Of a DNA stretch of 39,313 bases, positions 7,583 to 14,568 are shown one piece after another (the stretch's first letter is position 1; each line of letters opens with the position of its first letter). Source of the DNA: CAZVKN01 sp964627035 (GTDB taxonomy: Bacteria > Electryoneota > AABM5-125-24 > Hatepunaeales > Hatepunaeaceae); the NCBI GenBank assembly GCA_964627035.1, contig CAZVKN010000027.1, positions 1 through 39,313 on the forward strand, in the 5' to 3' direction. The notes under the pieces were generated by a model that saw only the letters and a list, made by a program, of their open reading frames with translations, was not told where the DNA came from and ran no database searches. The translations under genes and the position numbers were made by a program.

Positions 7583-8881
7583 ATGGCACTCTTACAAGAA
7601 AAATTTGCGGCGATGGTCCCGAAGATGCGGGAAGAAGTCGGCGCTACGTTGAAAAATCACGGCGGTAAAAAAATGTCCGAAGTTACCGTCAAACAGGCAT
7701 ACGGCGGTATGCGCGGCATCAAAGGGATGATCTGCGATACATCCGTCGTTGAACCGGACAAAGGTCTGATCATTCGCGGTTATCCGCTGCTCGAGCTGAA
7801 AGAGCTGTGGCCCGAAGAGATCTTTTATCTGTTGCTGACCGGTGAGAAACCGGACAAAGAAGCGTTAGCTGATCTGCAGCTTGATCTGGCAAGTCGTTCA
7901 CATGTCCCTGAATACGTCTGGGATGTGCTGGAATCAATGCCTCCCGATTCACATCCTATGTGCATGTTGAATACTGCTATCCTGGTTATGGAGAAGGAAT
8001 CAGCCTTCCGTGGCTGGTATGACAGGGGCATGACCAAGATGGATTACTGGATTCCAATGATGGAAGATGCTCTGCGTTTGCTGGGCGTGCTTCCGGGAAT
8101 CGCCGCAGGTGTATATCGTATCCGTTACGACAAGGGTGAACCGATTGATTACCTGCCGACATTAGACTGGGGTGCAAATTATGCCCGTATGCTCGGTATT
8201 TCCGATCCTACAGGTAACTTCGCCAAGCTGATGCGTCTGTACCTGAACTTCCACTGCGACCATGAGGGTGGCAACGTTTCCGCCAACACATGTCATACTG
8301 TCGGTTCAGCACTGTCCGATGCATTCTACTCAGTTTCCGCAGGTCTGAACGGACTGGCAGGACCTCTGCACGGATTGGCAAATCAGGAATGCCTGGATTG
8401 GGTTCTGGAACTGATGGACAAGTTTGGTGGTACCCCGACTGCTGAGCAGATGGAAGAGTTTGCATTTGCAACTCTGCGTGCCGGTAAGGTCGTACCCGGA
8501 TACGGTCATGCAGTTCTGCGTGTAACCGATCCGCGCTTCACCGGATTCAACGAATTTGGTCATAAATATCTGCCGAATGATCCTGTATTCCAGACTGTGG
8601 ATCGCGTGTTTACGGTTGTACCGAAGGTTCTGGAGAGATTCTCAGCAGAACGTGTCGCAGCCGGCAAGAATCCGATTGCCAACTTCTGGCCCAACGTTGA
8701 TGCCGGATCCGGTGCTCTGCTGTATCACTACGGCTTGACCGAGTTCCCGTATTACACGGTACTGTTCAGTGTCTCCCGTGCGATGGGAATGCTGTCACAG
8801 TTGATCGTCAACCGAGCCCTCGGTATTGCGATCACCCGTCCGAAGTCAGTTTCGACCAAGTGGGTCAACGCTCAGTTCTAG
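7583..8881 (+). CDS. gltA: Citrate synthase, long (eukaryotic-type) form
   Basis: This 432-aa protein catalyses oxaloacetate + acetyl-CoA to citrate + CoA. The three catalytic residues are present: His in GLAGPLHGLANQE, His in PGYGHAVLR, and Asp in NVDAGSGALLYHYG. The N-terminal region (LKNHGGKKMSEVTVKQAYGGMRGIKGM) and the overall length match the citrate synthase type shared by mitochondria and some anaerobic bacteria such as Geobacter, rather than the short or NADH-regulated hexameric bacterial types. It is preceded by GGAGAGAATAGAATA-ATG and followed by a strong terminator, so it is monocistronic. It supplies the TCA cycle alongside the nearby sdh operon. Confidence 0.95.
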   Translation: MALLQEKFAAMVPKMREEVGATLKNHGGKKMSEVTVKQAYGGMRGIKGMICDTSVVEPDKGLIIRGYPLLELKELWPEEIFYLLLTGEKPDKEALADLQLDLASRSHVPEYVWDVLESMPPDSHPMCMLNTAILVMEKESAFRGWYDRGMTKMDYWIPMMEDALRLLGVLPGIAAGVYRIRYDKGEPIDYLPTLDWGANYARMLGISDPTGNFAKLMRLYLNFHCDHEGGNVSANTCHTVGSALSDAFYSVSAGLNGLAGPLHGLANQECLDWVLELMDKFGGTPTAEQMEEFAFATLRAGKVVPGYGHAVLRVTDPRFTGFNEFGHKYLPNDPVFQTVDRVFTVVPKVLERFSAERVAAGKNPIANFWPNVDAGSGALLYHYGLTEFPYYTVLFSVSRAMGMLSQLIVNRALGIAITRPKSVSTKWVNAQF

Positions 8882-8906
8882 GAGCAGAATACTTGCTTAC
8901 AGTAAC

Positions 8907-8936
8907 AACAGGGACGTCGTATGGCGTCCCTGTTTT
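8907..8936 (+). terminator. Intrinsic terminator after gltA
   Basis: AACAGGGACG and CGTCCCTGTT form a perfect 10-bp stem around an 8-nt loop, followed by TT. It begins 26 nt past the gltA stop codon. Confidence 0.8.
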
Positions 8937-8984
8937 GGTTATTTTTAGAAAAGATCCGAAGTAGATAGAGCGAATATCGTGGAA

Positions 8985-9140
8985 ATGACTCCCACACTGA
9001 AAAGAGTTCTTGATGCAAAAGCAAGGCGACGTAAGTATCTAGCGAAATTGTCAATTGTTGAGAAACTGAAGATGCTTGAAGAGATGAAGCGGAATATGGA
9101 ACCTATTTTGAGGAATAGGGGAACAAACTCTAAAAATTAA
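8985..9140 (+). CDS. Small basic helical protein, antitoxin-like
   Basis: This 51-residue frame starts at ATG 8985 (a GTG two codons upstream is an alternative) and ends with TAA. It is rich in Lys/Arg, Leu and Glu. Its core, KARRRKYLAKLSIVEKLKML (residues 12-31), resembles the small proteins normally encoded just before nucleotidyltransferase (AbiEii-type) toxins, which share an R-LA-LP-EKL-LL pattern. No such toxin follows; the next gene is a nuclease-like protein 92 nt downstream. It may be an orphan antitoxin or a remnant. The ribosome binding site is poor, so expression is uncertain. Confidence 0.45.
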   Translation: MTPTLKRVLDAKARRRKYLAKLSIVEKLKMLEEMKRNMEPILRNRGTNSKN

Positions 9141-9232
9141 AAGGAAAATTCATATAAATGTATCTTTTGAAATGATAAAAGCGACTGTTGTACACTAGTT
9201 AGGAAGGTATAAGTTTAAACTAGGAATTGAAA

Positions 9233-10099
9233 ATGGACGAGCAAATAAAATTCGGCAAAAAAGTATTTATCAGAAACGCTGGGAAGGATGAGTACTGGTT
9301 ACAGGATATAATCTACAGTAATCCATCTAAATTAGGATTAGGAGAATTAGTGCCTGTTGCCAAAGAGAAAAAGCAATCGCATGGAGGAAGACTGGATATC
9401 TTACTCAAAGATCCTGAAGATGACTCAATGTATGAAATCGAGGTTATGCTTGGAGAAACTGATCCTTCACATATCATCCGAGCGATTGAGTACTGGGACA
9501 ACGAAAAACGACGATATCCTCAGCGTCAACATTTCTGTGTACTCATTGCAGAATCCTTCGATAGGAGATATTTCAATGTTATGCACATTCTAAGTCTAAA
9601 TGTTCCAATGATTGCTATTCAAGCTGATTTGCTGGAACTGAATGATGGACTCCTTCTTAATTTTTCAAAAATCCTTGATATTTATGAAGAACCAGAAGAA
9701 GAACAAGAAGTAGCATCTGTTACCGAAGACACATGGCAGAGTAAAGCTAAATGGACATTACAAAAATCGAAGAAGCTCTTAGAAATATTGAGTGAAAAAG
9801 TTAATAATATCTCATTAAAATTCACACAGAGTTATATCGTGATCGTTATCGGGGGGCGGAATTCATACTACTTTAACAAGAGAACTGAACCCAATTCAGT
9901 CATATGGTTTAACGCAAGAGATGAGGAGAAAGAGGAGGCTATTAAGAGGTTATTAGATTCAAAAAAAATAGATTTTAACTTTAGTAAGAAATACAAAGAG
10001 TTCAATATGACAATTGGTAAGGGATTTATAGAAAAGAATAAAGATGTTTTAATTGCTATACATGATATCAGGTCAAAGGAGTTTAATGTGGATGACTAA
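9233..10099 (+). CDS. PD-(D/E)XK nuclease-like protein
   Basis: This 288-aa protein begins at ATG 9233, preceded by AGGAATTGAAA; a TTG two codons upstream is possible but lacks better support. The N-terminal half has GGRLDILLKDPEDDSMYEIEV (9383-9445), which resembles the D...ExE/K core of the restriction-endonuclease fold. A YWD segment and a strand-helix pattern (HFCVLIAESF...VPMIAIQ) follow. The canonical Lys of the motif is replaced by Val (EIEV), so catalysis is uncertain. The C-terminal part (residues 165-288) is Lys-rich and may be a DUF5655-like domain. A/T richness and neighbours suggest a mobile or defence-related gene. The target is unknown. Confidence 0.55.
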   Translation: MDEQIKFGKKVFIRNAGKDEYWLQDIIYSNPSKLGLGELVPVAKEKKQSHGGRLDILLKDPEDDSMYEIEVMLGETDPSHIIRAIEYWDNEKRRYPQRQHFCVLIAESFDRRYFNVMHILSLNVPMIAIQADLLELNDGLLLNFSKILDIYEEPEEEQEVASVTEDTWQSKAKWTLQKSKKLLEILSEKVNNISLKFTQSYIVIVIGGRNSYYFNKRTEPNSVIWFNARDEEKEEAIKRLLDSKKIDFNFSKKYKEFNMTIGKGFIEKNKDVLIAIHDIRSKEFNVDD

Positions 10100-10166
10100 T
10101 CAACTTCATAGATGGTTTCAAGTCTTATATCCCATAATTCAATCACTAAAATCCCAATCCCCAAAA

Positions 10167-10214
10167 ATGAACCTCCACACCCACATTCGCAACCTCGAAG
10201 AACAATTGCGATAG
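10167..10214 (+). pseudogene. Truncated copy of the 5' end of the DUF4440-like gene
   Basis: Fifteen codons (MNLHTHIRNLEEQLR) followed directly by TAG. They match the first codons of the gene at 10750 (MNLHSHIRNLEEHLL), with 6 mismatches over 43 nt, most of them silent. The homology ends where the toxin-antitoxin cassette begins. It is either one flank of a duplication made when the cassette arrived or the stub of a decayed paralogue; the silent bias of the changes favours an old coding copy. Confidence 0.65.
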
Positions 10215-10221
10215 CTAAACG

Positions 10222-10250
10222 TTGCTTGTCCCAATGAATTATGCTATAAT
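10222..10250 (+). promoter_or_regulatory. Sigma-70-type promoter of the toxin-antitoxin pair
   Basis: TTGCTT at 10222-10227, a 17-bp spacer, then a perfect TATAAT at 10245-10250 with an extended -10 (TATGC immediately before). It lies 26 nt upstream of the antitoxin start codon, so the leader would be about 20 nt. Confidence 0.75.
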
Positions 10251-10276
10251 GGTAGTAGTTACAAAAGGATAGTGTT

Positions 10277-10486
10277 ATGACAATATCAGTTACATCTCTA
10301 ATTGACCAGGTGAAGCGTTTTTCACTTGATGAACGGAATCTACTTTTTGAGAAACTGCTTGACGACCCGGAACTTCGTAGTGACCTGTTTGACTTAATGT
10401 TGGTGTATGAAGCGGAAGCGGGTAAACAGAAAACAGTAAGTCTCGACGATTACATTGCAGGAAAGCGTACCTATGACGTCCAGTGA
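10277..10486 (+). CDS. Antitoxin of a RelE/ParE-type module
   Basis: This 69-aa acidic protein starts after AAAAGGATAGTGTT. The N-terminus is helical (TSLIDQVKRFSLDERNLLFEKLL). The C-terminus (KTVSLDDYIAGKRTYDVQ) has the usual composition of the toxin-wrapping tail of small antitoxins that precede RelE toxins. It overlaps the next gene by 14 nt, the typical arrangement for co-translated antitoxin and toxin. No clear DNA-binding motif can be named. It should neutralise the downstream toxin and may repress the promoter at 10222-10250. Confidence 0.75.
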   Translation: MTISVTSLIDQVKRFSLDERNLLFEKLLDDPELRSDLFDLMLVYEAEAGKQKTVSLDDYIAGKRTYDVQ

Positions 10487-10742
10487 GTATGTCGTAAGAC
10501 TTCATGCTGCTGCACAAAAGGACTTAGATCGTCTGCCTGAGAAATTAAGATCGAGAGTAATATCCCGCCTCCGAATCCTCCAAACAGAACCAAGACCGCG
10601 AGGATGCACCAAACTGACCGGTTCGGTGGATGTCTATCGCATCCGAGTCGGTGATTACAGAATTCTTTACCGCGTCCTGAATGATGAGCGAATAGTGAAT
10701 ATCAGCCGAGTTGTACACCGAAGTAAAGCATACAAACGCTAA
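10473..10742 (+). CDS. RelE/ParE-family toxin
   Basis: This 89-aa protein starts at ATG 10473, inside the antitoxin gene and behind AGGAAAGCGTACCT; an ATG 18 nt upstream is less likely. It has the compact RelE/ParE fold signature: KDLDRLPEKLRSRVISRL, then GCTKLTGSVDVYRIRVGDYRILYRV, then the basic C-terminus VVHRSKAYKR. The conserved YRIRVGDYRILY strand and the terminal Arg/Lys/Tyr residues are those used by ribosome-dependent mRNA interferases of the RelE branch. It is probably intact and active. The whole cassette sits between two copies of the 5' end of the following gene. Confidence 0.85.
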   Translation: MTSSEYVVRLHAAAQKDLDRLPEKLRSRVISRLRILQTEPRPRGCTKLTGSVDVYRIRVGDYRILYRVLNDERIVNISRVVHRSKAYKR

Positions 10743-10749
10743 TCGTTCT

Positions 10750-11112
10750 ATGAACCTCCACTCCCACATCCGTAACCTTGAAGAGCATTTGCTCCAGCCC
10801 GAAGTCCGCAGTTCGCGTGAGAAGTTGAACGAACTGATCGCTGATCAGTTCATCGAATACGGCAGCTCCGGACGACTGTTCACGAGACAGCAGATTCTGA
10901 ATAACTTGCCACAGGAGTCGTCAGTCAGGCGCTCAATCGAACGGTTTGACATCGTACAGCTTGCTGATGAAGTTGTTCTGGCAATCTACCTTGTAGCGAC
11001 CTATACTGAAGGTGATGTTGAACCGATACACTCGAACAGAAGCTCGATCTGGAAACTGATTGAAAACCGATGGCAGATCGTTTTTCATCAGGGGACGATT
11101 ACTAAAGTATGA
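10750..11112 (+). CDS. DUF4440/SnoaL-like (NTF2-fold) protein
   Basis: This 120-aa protein is taken from ATG 10750. An upstream in-frame ATG at 10711 lies inside the toxin gene, and the duplicated stub at 10167 begins at the same Met. It has the helical start LEEHLLQPEVRSSREKLNELIADQFIEYGSSGRLFTRQQILNNL and ends in a strand-rich part with SSIWKLIENRWQIVFHQGT. This is the typical DUF4440 layout in which the conserved W...W.IVFHQ.T closes the cone-shaped fold. Such proteins act as small-molecule binding or isomerase-like domains; the substrate here is unknown. The start lies only 7 nt after the toxin stop. Confidence 0.75.
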   Translation: MNLHSHIRNLEEHLLQPEVRSSREKLNELIADQFIEYGSSGRLFTRQQILNNLPQESSVRRSIERFDIVQLADEVVLAIYLVATYTEGDVEPIHSNRSSIWKLIENRWQIVFHQGTITKV

Positions 11113-11763
11113 TCCTGATCTGTTCAGTTGTCACTGCTCCAACGCTGGCATGGGTCTTGCATTACTTGTAATAACGTATAATAGCATACAAGAAACAGAT
11201 CAGAAATAATATGTGAAAACCACCATAAAATAGCAAAAAAAATGGGAGCTACCCGGCAGTCATTGCAGGTCGTATTGACGGAGATATGTCAGCCCGACCA
11301 TCAAACGTATCGGCAGTCCGGGCGACCATTGGTTGCCTGCCGGACAGAGGTATATGGAGCTTTGGTGTCGTCATCGCGCTTTGTGCCTGAGAATGTACTT
11401 GAAAACCAATGTCCGAAATAGTACCTGAGTTTTTCCCGCTATTGTGGATACAAAGAAAAGGCTTTATCTTCATTTCAAAGAGATTTAAACTATGACACGG
11501 CTCAAAAGTAATTTCGTATGATACTGTTGATTCCCCATACGGGAAGTGCTGACATTTCCGGGACCTTTGAAATATTCATAATTCCGTCACTCCCGCGAAG
11601 GGGGGAGTCCAGAAAACCGATACAGAACTGGATTCCCGTCTGCACGGGAATGACAAATGAAGAGATATATTGAATATTTCAAAGAACTCATTCCTGTCAG
11701 CACAGCAGGGACAAGAATGTCCCTGCTCCCCATTATGCGAAAATACTTTATAAGCACTGTTAT
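11113..11763. other. Gene-free stretch with repeat elements
   Basis: No gene is seen over 650 nt. A slightly GC-richer block at 11240-11430 looks like decayed coding or mobile DNA but has no recognisable family in any frame. A 120-bp palindromic element occupies 11565-11684. A perfect 10-bp hairpin (AGCAGGGACA/TGTCCCTGCT) lies at 11704-11727 and resembles the sequence around 323-340. Confidence 0.5.
11565..11684. mobile_element. MITE-like palindromic element with 14-bp perfect terminal inverted repeats
   Basis: The ends CTTTGAAATATTCA (11565-11578) and TGAATATTTCAAAG (11671-11684) are exact reverse complements. Nested inside is a second inverted pair: a GTCACTCCC...GAGTCCAG arm (11586-11612) and a CTGGATTCC...GGAATGAC arm (11628-11654). 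The whole 120 bp could fold into one long hairpin and encodes nothing. The inner right arm is identical to a 27-nt copy at 39164-39190. Confidence 0.6.
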
Positions 11764-11862
11764 ATGCCTGAGAAGACGATACTGCGCGAATTCATGAAGG
11801 AATTAGAATTCGCTAAAACAGTGATTGATTTACGTAGTTTTAACGCCAAACGAGAGAAATAA
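11764..11862 (+). CDS. Possible tiny protein ahead of the pRiA4b-like pseudogene
   Basis: A 32-codon frame from ATG 11764 to TAA, ending MKELEFAKTVIDLRSFNAKREK. Its stop overlaps the start of the next frame (TAATG), which suggests translational coupling. No ribosome binding site or family is recognised. It may be the end of a decayed gene rather than a real small protein. Confidence 0.2.
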   Translation: MPEKTILREFMKELEFAKTVIDLRSFNAKREK

Positions 11863-12305
11863 TGAAAAATAGCGTTTATATCTTCAAGGTTATCCTGTCG
11901 GCAGAGTTTGAAGAAGACGAAATCTGGCGGATAATCGCAATTCGTCCGAACAGTACGCTTGCGACCTTTCACTAAATAATCTTTCGTGCGTTTAATCGTT
12001 AGGAAGAACACATGTGGTCATTTTACCTTGGGAAGCCTTACGCGAAGAAAACGATAGAATACATTTCTCATGTTTATGATGATATGTATGAGTATGAGGA
12101 TGAAAAACCGATTTTTGCATCAAAGGTCAAATTGAAAGATCTACCTTTGCGCAAGAACAGAAAGTGTTATTACTTGTTTGATTTCGGTGACGAATGGTGG
12201 CATGAGATCAGGTATCTTGGTGAGGAGCAAGCTTTGCCGGGCAAACGGTATCCTAAGATTCTCGAGAAACACGGCGAATCCCCCCCACAATATCCGGATG
12301 AATGA
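11862..12305 (+). pseudogene. Plasmid pRiA4b ORF-3-like protein, interrupted by two in-frame stops
   Basis: One continuous frame of 147 codons reads like the pRiA4b ORF-3 family. The N-terminal part is VYIFKVILSAEFEEDEIWRI followed by the NSTLATFH segment. The middle has AFNR..EEHMWSFYLGK, and the C-terminal part has KNRKCYYLFDFGDEWWHEIRYLG. The frame is broken by TAA at 11973-11975 and TAG at 12000-12002, with no frameshift between them. A reinitiation at ATG 12012 would give only the 97-residue C-terminal half. The family is linked to plasmids and insertion elements. Here it is most likely a decaying remnant. Confidence 0.75.
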
Positions 12306-12839
12306 TTGTCATTCAATATACGGACCCGATGCTTTCGCGTCACTCTTTTAAGCGCAAAAAAGACGATTCTAATAAATGTCAAAGAACATTATCGGACAGA
12401 CTCATAAATAACTATCACATGATCGTTATTCCCACCTTTGAGTCTGTCTGACAATGCTGATTCCCGTTATCAGATTGCAGCACTTGACAGACATATAATT
12501 GATATTACATAAGTTATAGTATCAGTCACAGCAGACGGGCACCGGAATCTTGTATCATCAGACTGTCGCTTCGCAGGAATGATAGGTTTGCAAAGCTCAC
12601 TTTGAGAATTTCAAGGTTACGCTAACTTTATTGGCGACCGTTCTCAGCAATAATTTTGAGTGAATTTAGCTTGAATTTTCAGTTTGATGAATCGCTTAAA
12701 GATTGATACAGTGGGGCGAACAGAATCAAGACCATCCACAACTACCACAAGTAGTTTTCATTAACTTTCGACAAATCTAACCCAAAAACAGATTTGTTGG
12801 TACAGAAGTCAATAATTATGAAAAAGCTTCATCTACCTA
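12306..12839. other. Intergenic stretch upstream of the Rrf2 gene
   Basis: I see no gene in these 530 nt. Short stem-forming words such as GACTGTCGCTTCGCAGG (about 12561-12577) look like intergenic repeat pieces. The right end belongs to the duplicated promoter region described separately. Confidence 0.5.
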
Positions 12840-12892
12840 TTGACAAGCTTAACTCAAATACATATATTGTTCATCCAGAAGTCAATAATTAT
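12769..12892. repeat. Imperfect direct repeat spanning the Rrf2 promoter
   Basis: A perfect 17-bp direct repeat, CAGAAGTCAATAATTAT, occurs at 12803-12819 and 12876-12892, 73 bp apart. Similarity extends upstream of both copies (TCGACAAATCTAACCC versus TTGACAAGCTTAACTC), so a segment of about 50 bp carrying the -35/-10 region and the downstream site has been duplicated. The second copy holds the intact promoter and ends two bases before the Shine-Dalgarno. It may be a duplicated operator for autoregulation. Confidence 0.65.
12840..12868 (+). promoter_or_regulatory. Sigma-70-type promoter of the Rrf2 regulator
   Basis: TTGACA at 12840-12845 is perfect, the spacer is 17 bp, and TATATT at 12863-12868 differs from consensus at one position. 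The predicted start site (near 12875) falls at the edge of the repeated CAGAAGTCAATAATTAT word. A protein bound there would block transcription or clearance, which fits autorepression by an Rrf2 protein. Confidence 0.8.
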
Positions 12893-12903
12893 TTGAGGAA
12901 ACC

Positions 12904-13335
12904 GTGTTATCAACGACTTCAGAATACGGTGTGAAAGCACTGGCTTATTTGAGCAATTTAAGCGTTGACGAATTGATTTCAGGCAGGGAGCTTTCCGCTC
13001 GCAGCGGTATTCCAAGCAACTACCTTGCAAAAATATTACTGATCTTAAACAAGTTCGGGTTTGTAGAGGCATCTCGAGGTCCGGGAGGAGGTTATAAATT
13101 AAAACAACCTTCTGATCAAATCCACATTATTGATGTGGTTAGAGCATTTGATGGGACCTCTGTCACACCAGGAGCAAAGTGCTTCTTCAAACATTCTAAT
13201 GAATGTTCCTCCGAGAGTCCGTGCACCGCTCACAATCACTGGAAACCTGTCCAGGATGCTTATTTAAATTTTATTAAAAATACTACAATTGACATGATTA
13301 TTAATAAAAAAGATGATGGGAATAATCATTGTTAG
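12904..13335 (+). CDS. Rrf2-family iron-sulfur transcription regulator (NsrR/IscR-like)
   Basis: This 143-aa protein starts at GTG 12904 behind a TTGAGGAAACC ribosome site. The winged helix is typical of Rrf2: SEYGVKALAYL, LSARSGIPSNYLAKILLILNKFGFVEASRGPGGGYKL. Three cysteines (Cys93, Cys101, Cys107, spacing C-x7-C-x5-C) sit where NsrR and IscR bind their iron-sulfur cluster. The protein is therefore likely to sense NO or oxidative/iron status. It lies directly upstream of the nar-act block on the same strand, so it is the best candidate regulator of that block and, given the repeated word in its promoter, of itself. Assignment to NsrR specifically is an inference from context. Confidence 0.88.
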   Translation: MLSTTSEYGVKALAYLSNLSVDELISGRELSARSGIPSNYLAKILLILNKFGFVEASRGPGGGYKLKQPSDQIHIIDVVRAFDGTSVTPGAKCFFKHSNECSSESPCTAHNHWKPVQDAYLNFIKNTTIDMIINKKDDGNNHC

Positions 13336-13350
13336 TCAAAATATATGTAG

Positions 13351-13488
13351 TGTCATGCAATAGCTGATATGTTGTAGTCGTGGTTATCTTCAGCCACGAC
13401 ATAGTCTGACTTGGGACGAATTCGACAACAGCTTTGCAGCTTATAGGCATTTTATCGGTTAGCCAGCAATATCAATTATTGCATGGCA
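13351..13488. mobile_element. MITE-like element with 20-bp terminal inverted repeats upstream of narC
   Basis: The left end TGTCATGCAATAGCTGATAT (13351-13370) and the reverse complement of 13469-13488, TGCCATGCAATAATTGATAT, match at 17 of 20 positions. Inside is a GTAGTCGTGG word and a CGTGG...CCACG hairpin. The same GTAGTCGTGG word occurs inside the element between narG and narH, so the two are related in their core. No clear target duplication was seen. It occupies much of the narC upstream region. Confidence 0.55.
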
Positions 13489-13655
13489 TTACCAAGATAT
13501 AAAAGACGTATCATAAGAATATAAGATATCCGAGGGTATTAACCTCGTAGTGATATTTACATTGGTAGCTGGGCTTGTCTCAACAGCGACTACTAATATC
13601 ACCACTTGGGAGCACTCGCAAATATTCATACTGTTTCTTCACAGGTGGAGTAAGA

Positions 13656-14558
13656 GTGATTTTTGTAAGTTTCAATTCATCTGTTCGGTTTTTTAAACAT
13701 TCAGGCTTTAATATATGGATTGCCATTGTTATTGCTTTAATAAGTGCTCAATTCGCATTTGCACAGGACGTAGGCGATTATTTTCGCCGTAACTGTTATA
13801 GCTGCCATACAATCGGTGGTGGAGTGTTAACCGGACCCGATCTAAAGGATGTTTCGTCACGACAAGATCGAGATTGGTTAGTTAGTTTCATTATTGATCC
13901 GAAAGGTATGATAAACCGTGGCGACCCCTATGCTGTAAAGTTAAAACAGGATGCTCGTGATGTGGTCATGCCTACATTGCCGGGATTGAGTGAGGAGTTG
14001 GCGAGAAGGATTCTTGACATGATTGAATCCGAATCACTGCTTGAAGAGTCACAGTTTGTCGGCTTACAGATGTCCGATGAGCCGTTTAGTGAGGATGACA
14101 TCCTGCAGGGACGATTGCTTTTTGCAGGTATAAAAAAGCTTGAGAACGGTGGTGCTGCTTGCCTATCGTGTCATTCCGTAAACGGGCTTGGCGGTCTATC
14201 GGGTGGCAGACTCGGACCGGACTTGACCTTGGTTTTTGAAAGATTACAGGGAAGACGTTCGCTGGCAGCCTGGCTGCTGGGACCCGCCACAGAGACAATG
14301 CAGCCACTTTTCAGCGACAAATCAATAAAGCAGGATGAGATTCTCGCTTTGGTGGCTTATCTCGAGCATACCGCCAAAACAGGTGGAAAAGAGGATTCAG
14401 TAGCTCTGCTTTATTTCTTTCTGATCGGCATCATCGGAGCAGTTTTAATTTTAGTTCTCTTTGACCTTTTTTGGAGTTACAGGTTTAGAGGCGTAAGAGA
14501 GCAACAAGTCAAGACTGCTTCATTACAAGTTCAACAACTAAAAGCTGACGATTTCTAA
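13656..14558 (+). CDS. narC: Membrane-anchored dihaem cytochrome c, NarC-like
   Basis: I start this 300-aa protein at GTG 13656, behind GGTGGAGTAAGA. The longer frame from 13575 adds 27 residues read through repeat DNA. A signal segment (residues 18-36, ending AFA) precedes two haem motifs, CYSCH (47-51) and CLSCH (169-173). VMPTLPGL offers the distal Met for haem 1, and Met residues near MQPLF may serve haem 2. A C-terminal helix (about 247-268) anchors it with a short cytoplasmic tail. A dihaem cytochrome gene directly before narG is the arrangement of Thermus thermophilus, where NarC is part of the NarGHIC complex. It probably exchanges electrons between NarI and periplasmic or membrane partners, here perhaps including ActABCDEF. 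Confidence 0.85.
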   Translation: MIFVSFNSSVRFFKHSGFNIWIAIVIALISAQFAFAQDVGDYFRRNCYSCHTIGGGVLTGPDLKDVSSRQDRDWLVSFIIDPKGMINRGDPYAVKLKQDARDVVMPTLPGLSEELARRILDMIESESLLEESQFVGLQMSDEPFSEDDILQGRLLFAGIKKLENGGAACLSCHSVNGLGGLSGGRLGPDLTLVFERLQGRRSLAAWLLGPATETMQPLFSDKSIKQDEILALVAYLEHTAKTGGKEDSVALLYFFLIGIIGAVLILVLFDLFWSYRFRGVREQQVKTASLQVQQLKADDF

Positions 14559-14568
14559 TAGGATAATA

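Noticed and set aside
11240..11480. GC-richer block that might be a decayed transposase or intron gene
   Set aside because: I translated it in the likely frames and found no motif of any transposase, integrase or reverse transcriptase.
13575..13655. ATG 13575 as start of narC
   Set aside because: The extra 27 residues are read from repeat-like DNA (GGGCTTGTCTCAACAGCGACTAC). GTG 13656 has a proper ribosome site and leads straight into the signal peptide.
13489..13655. FNR/CRP-type binding site upstream of narC
   Set aside because: I looked for TTGAT-N4-ATCAA and TGTGA-N6-TCACA patterns by eye and found none close to consensus.
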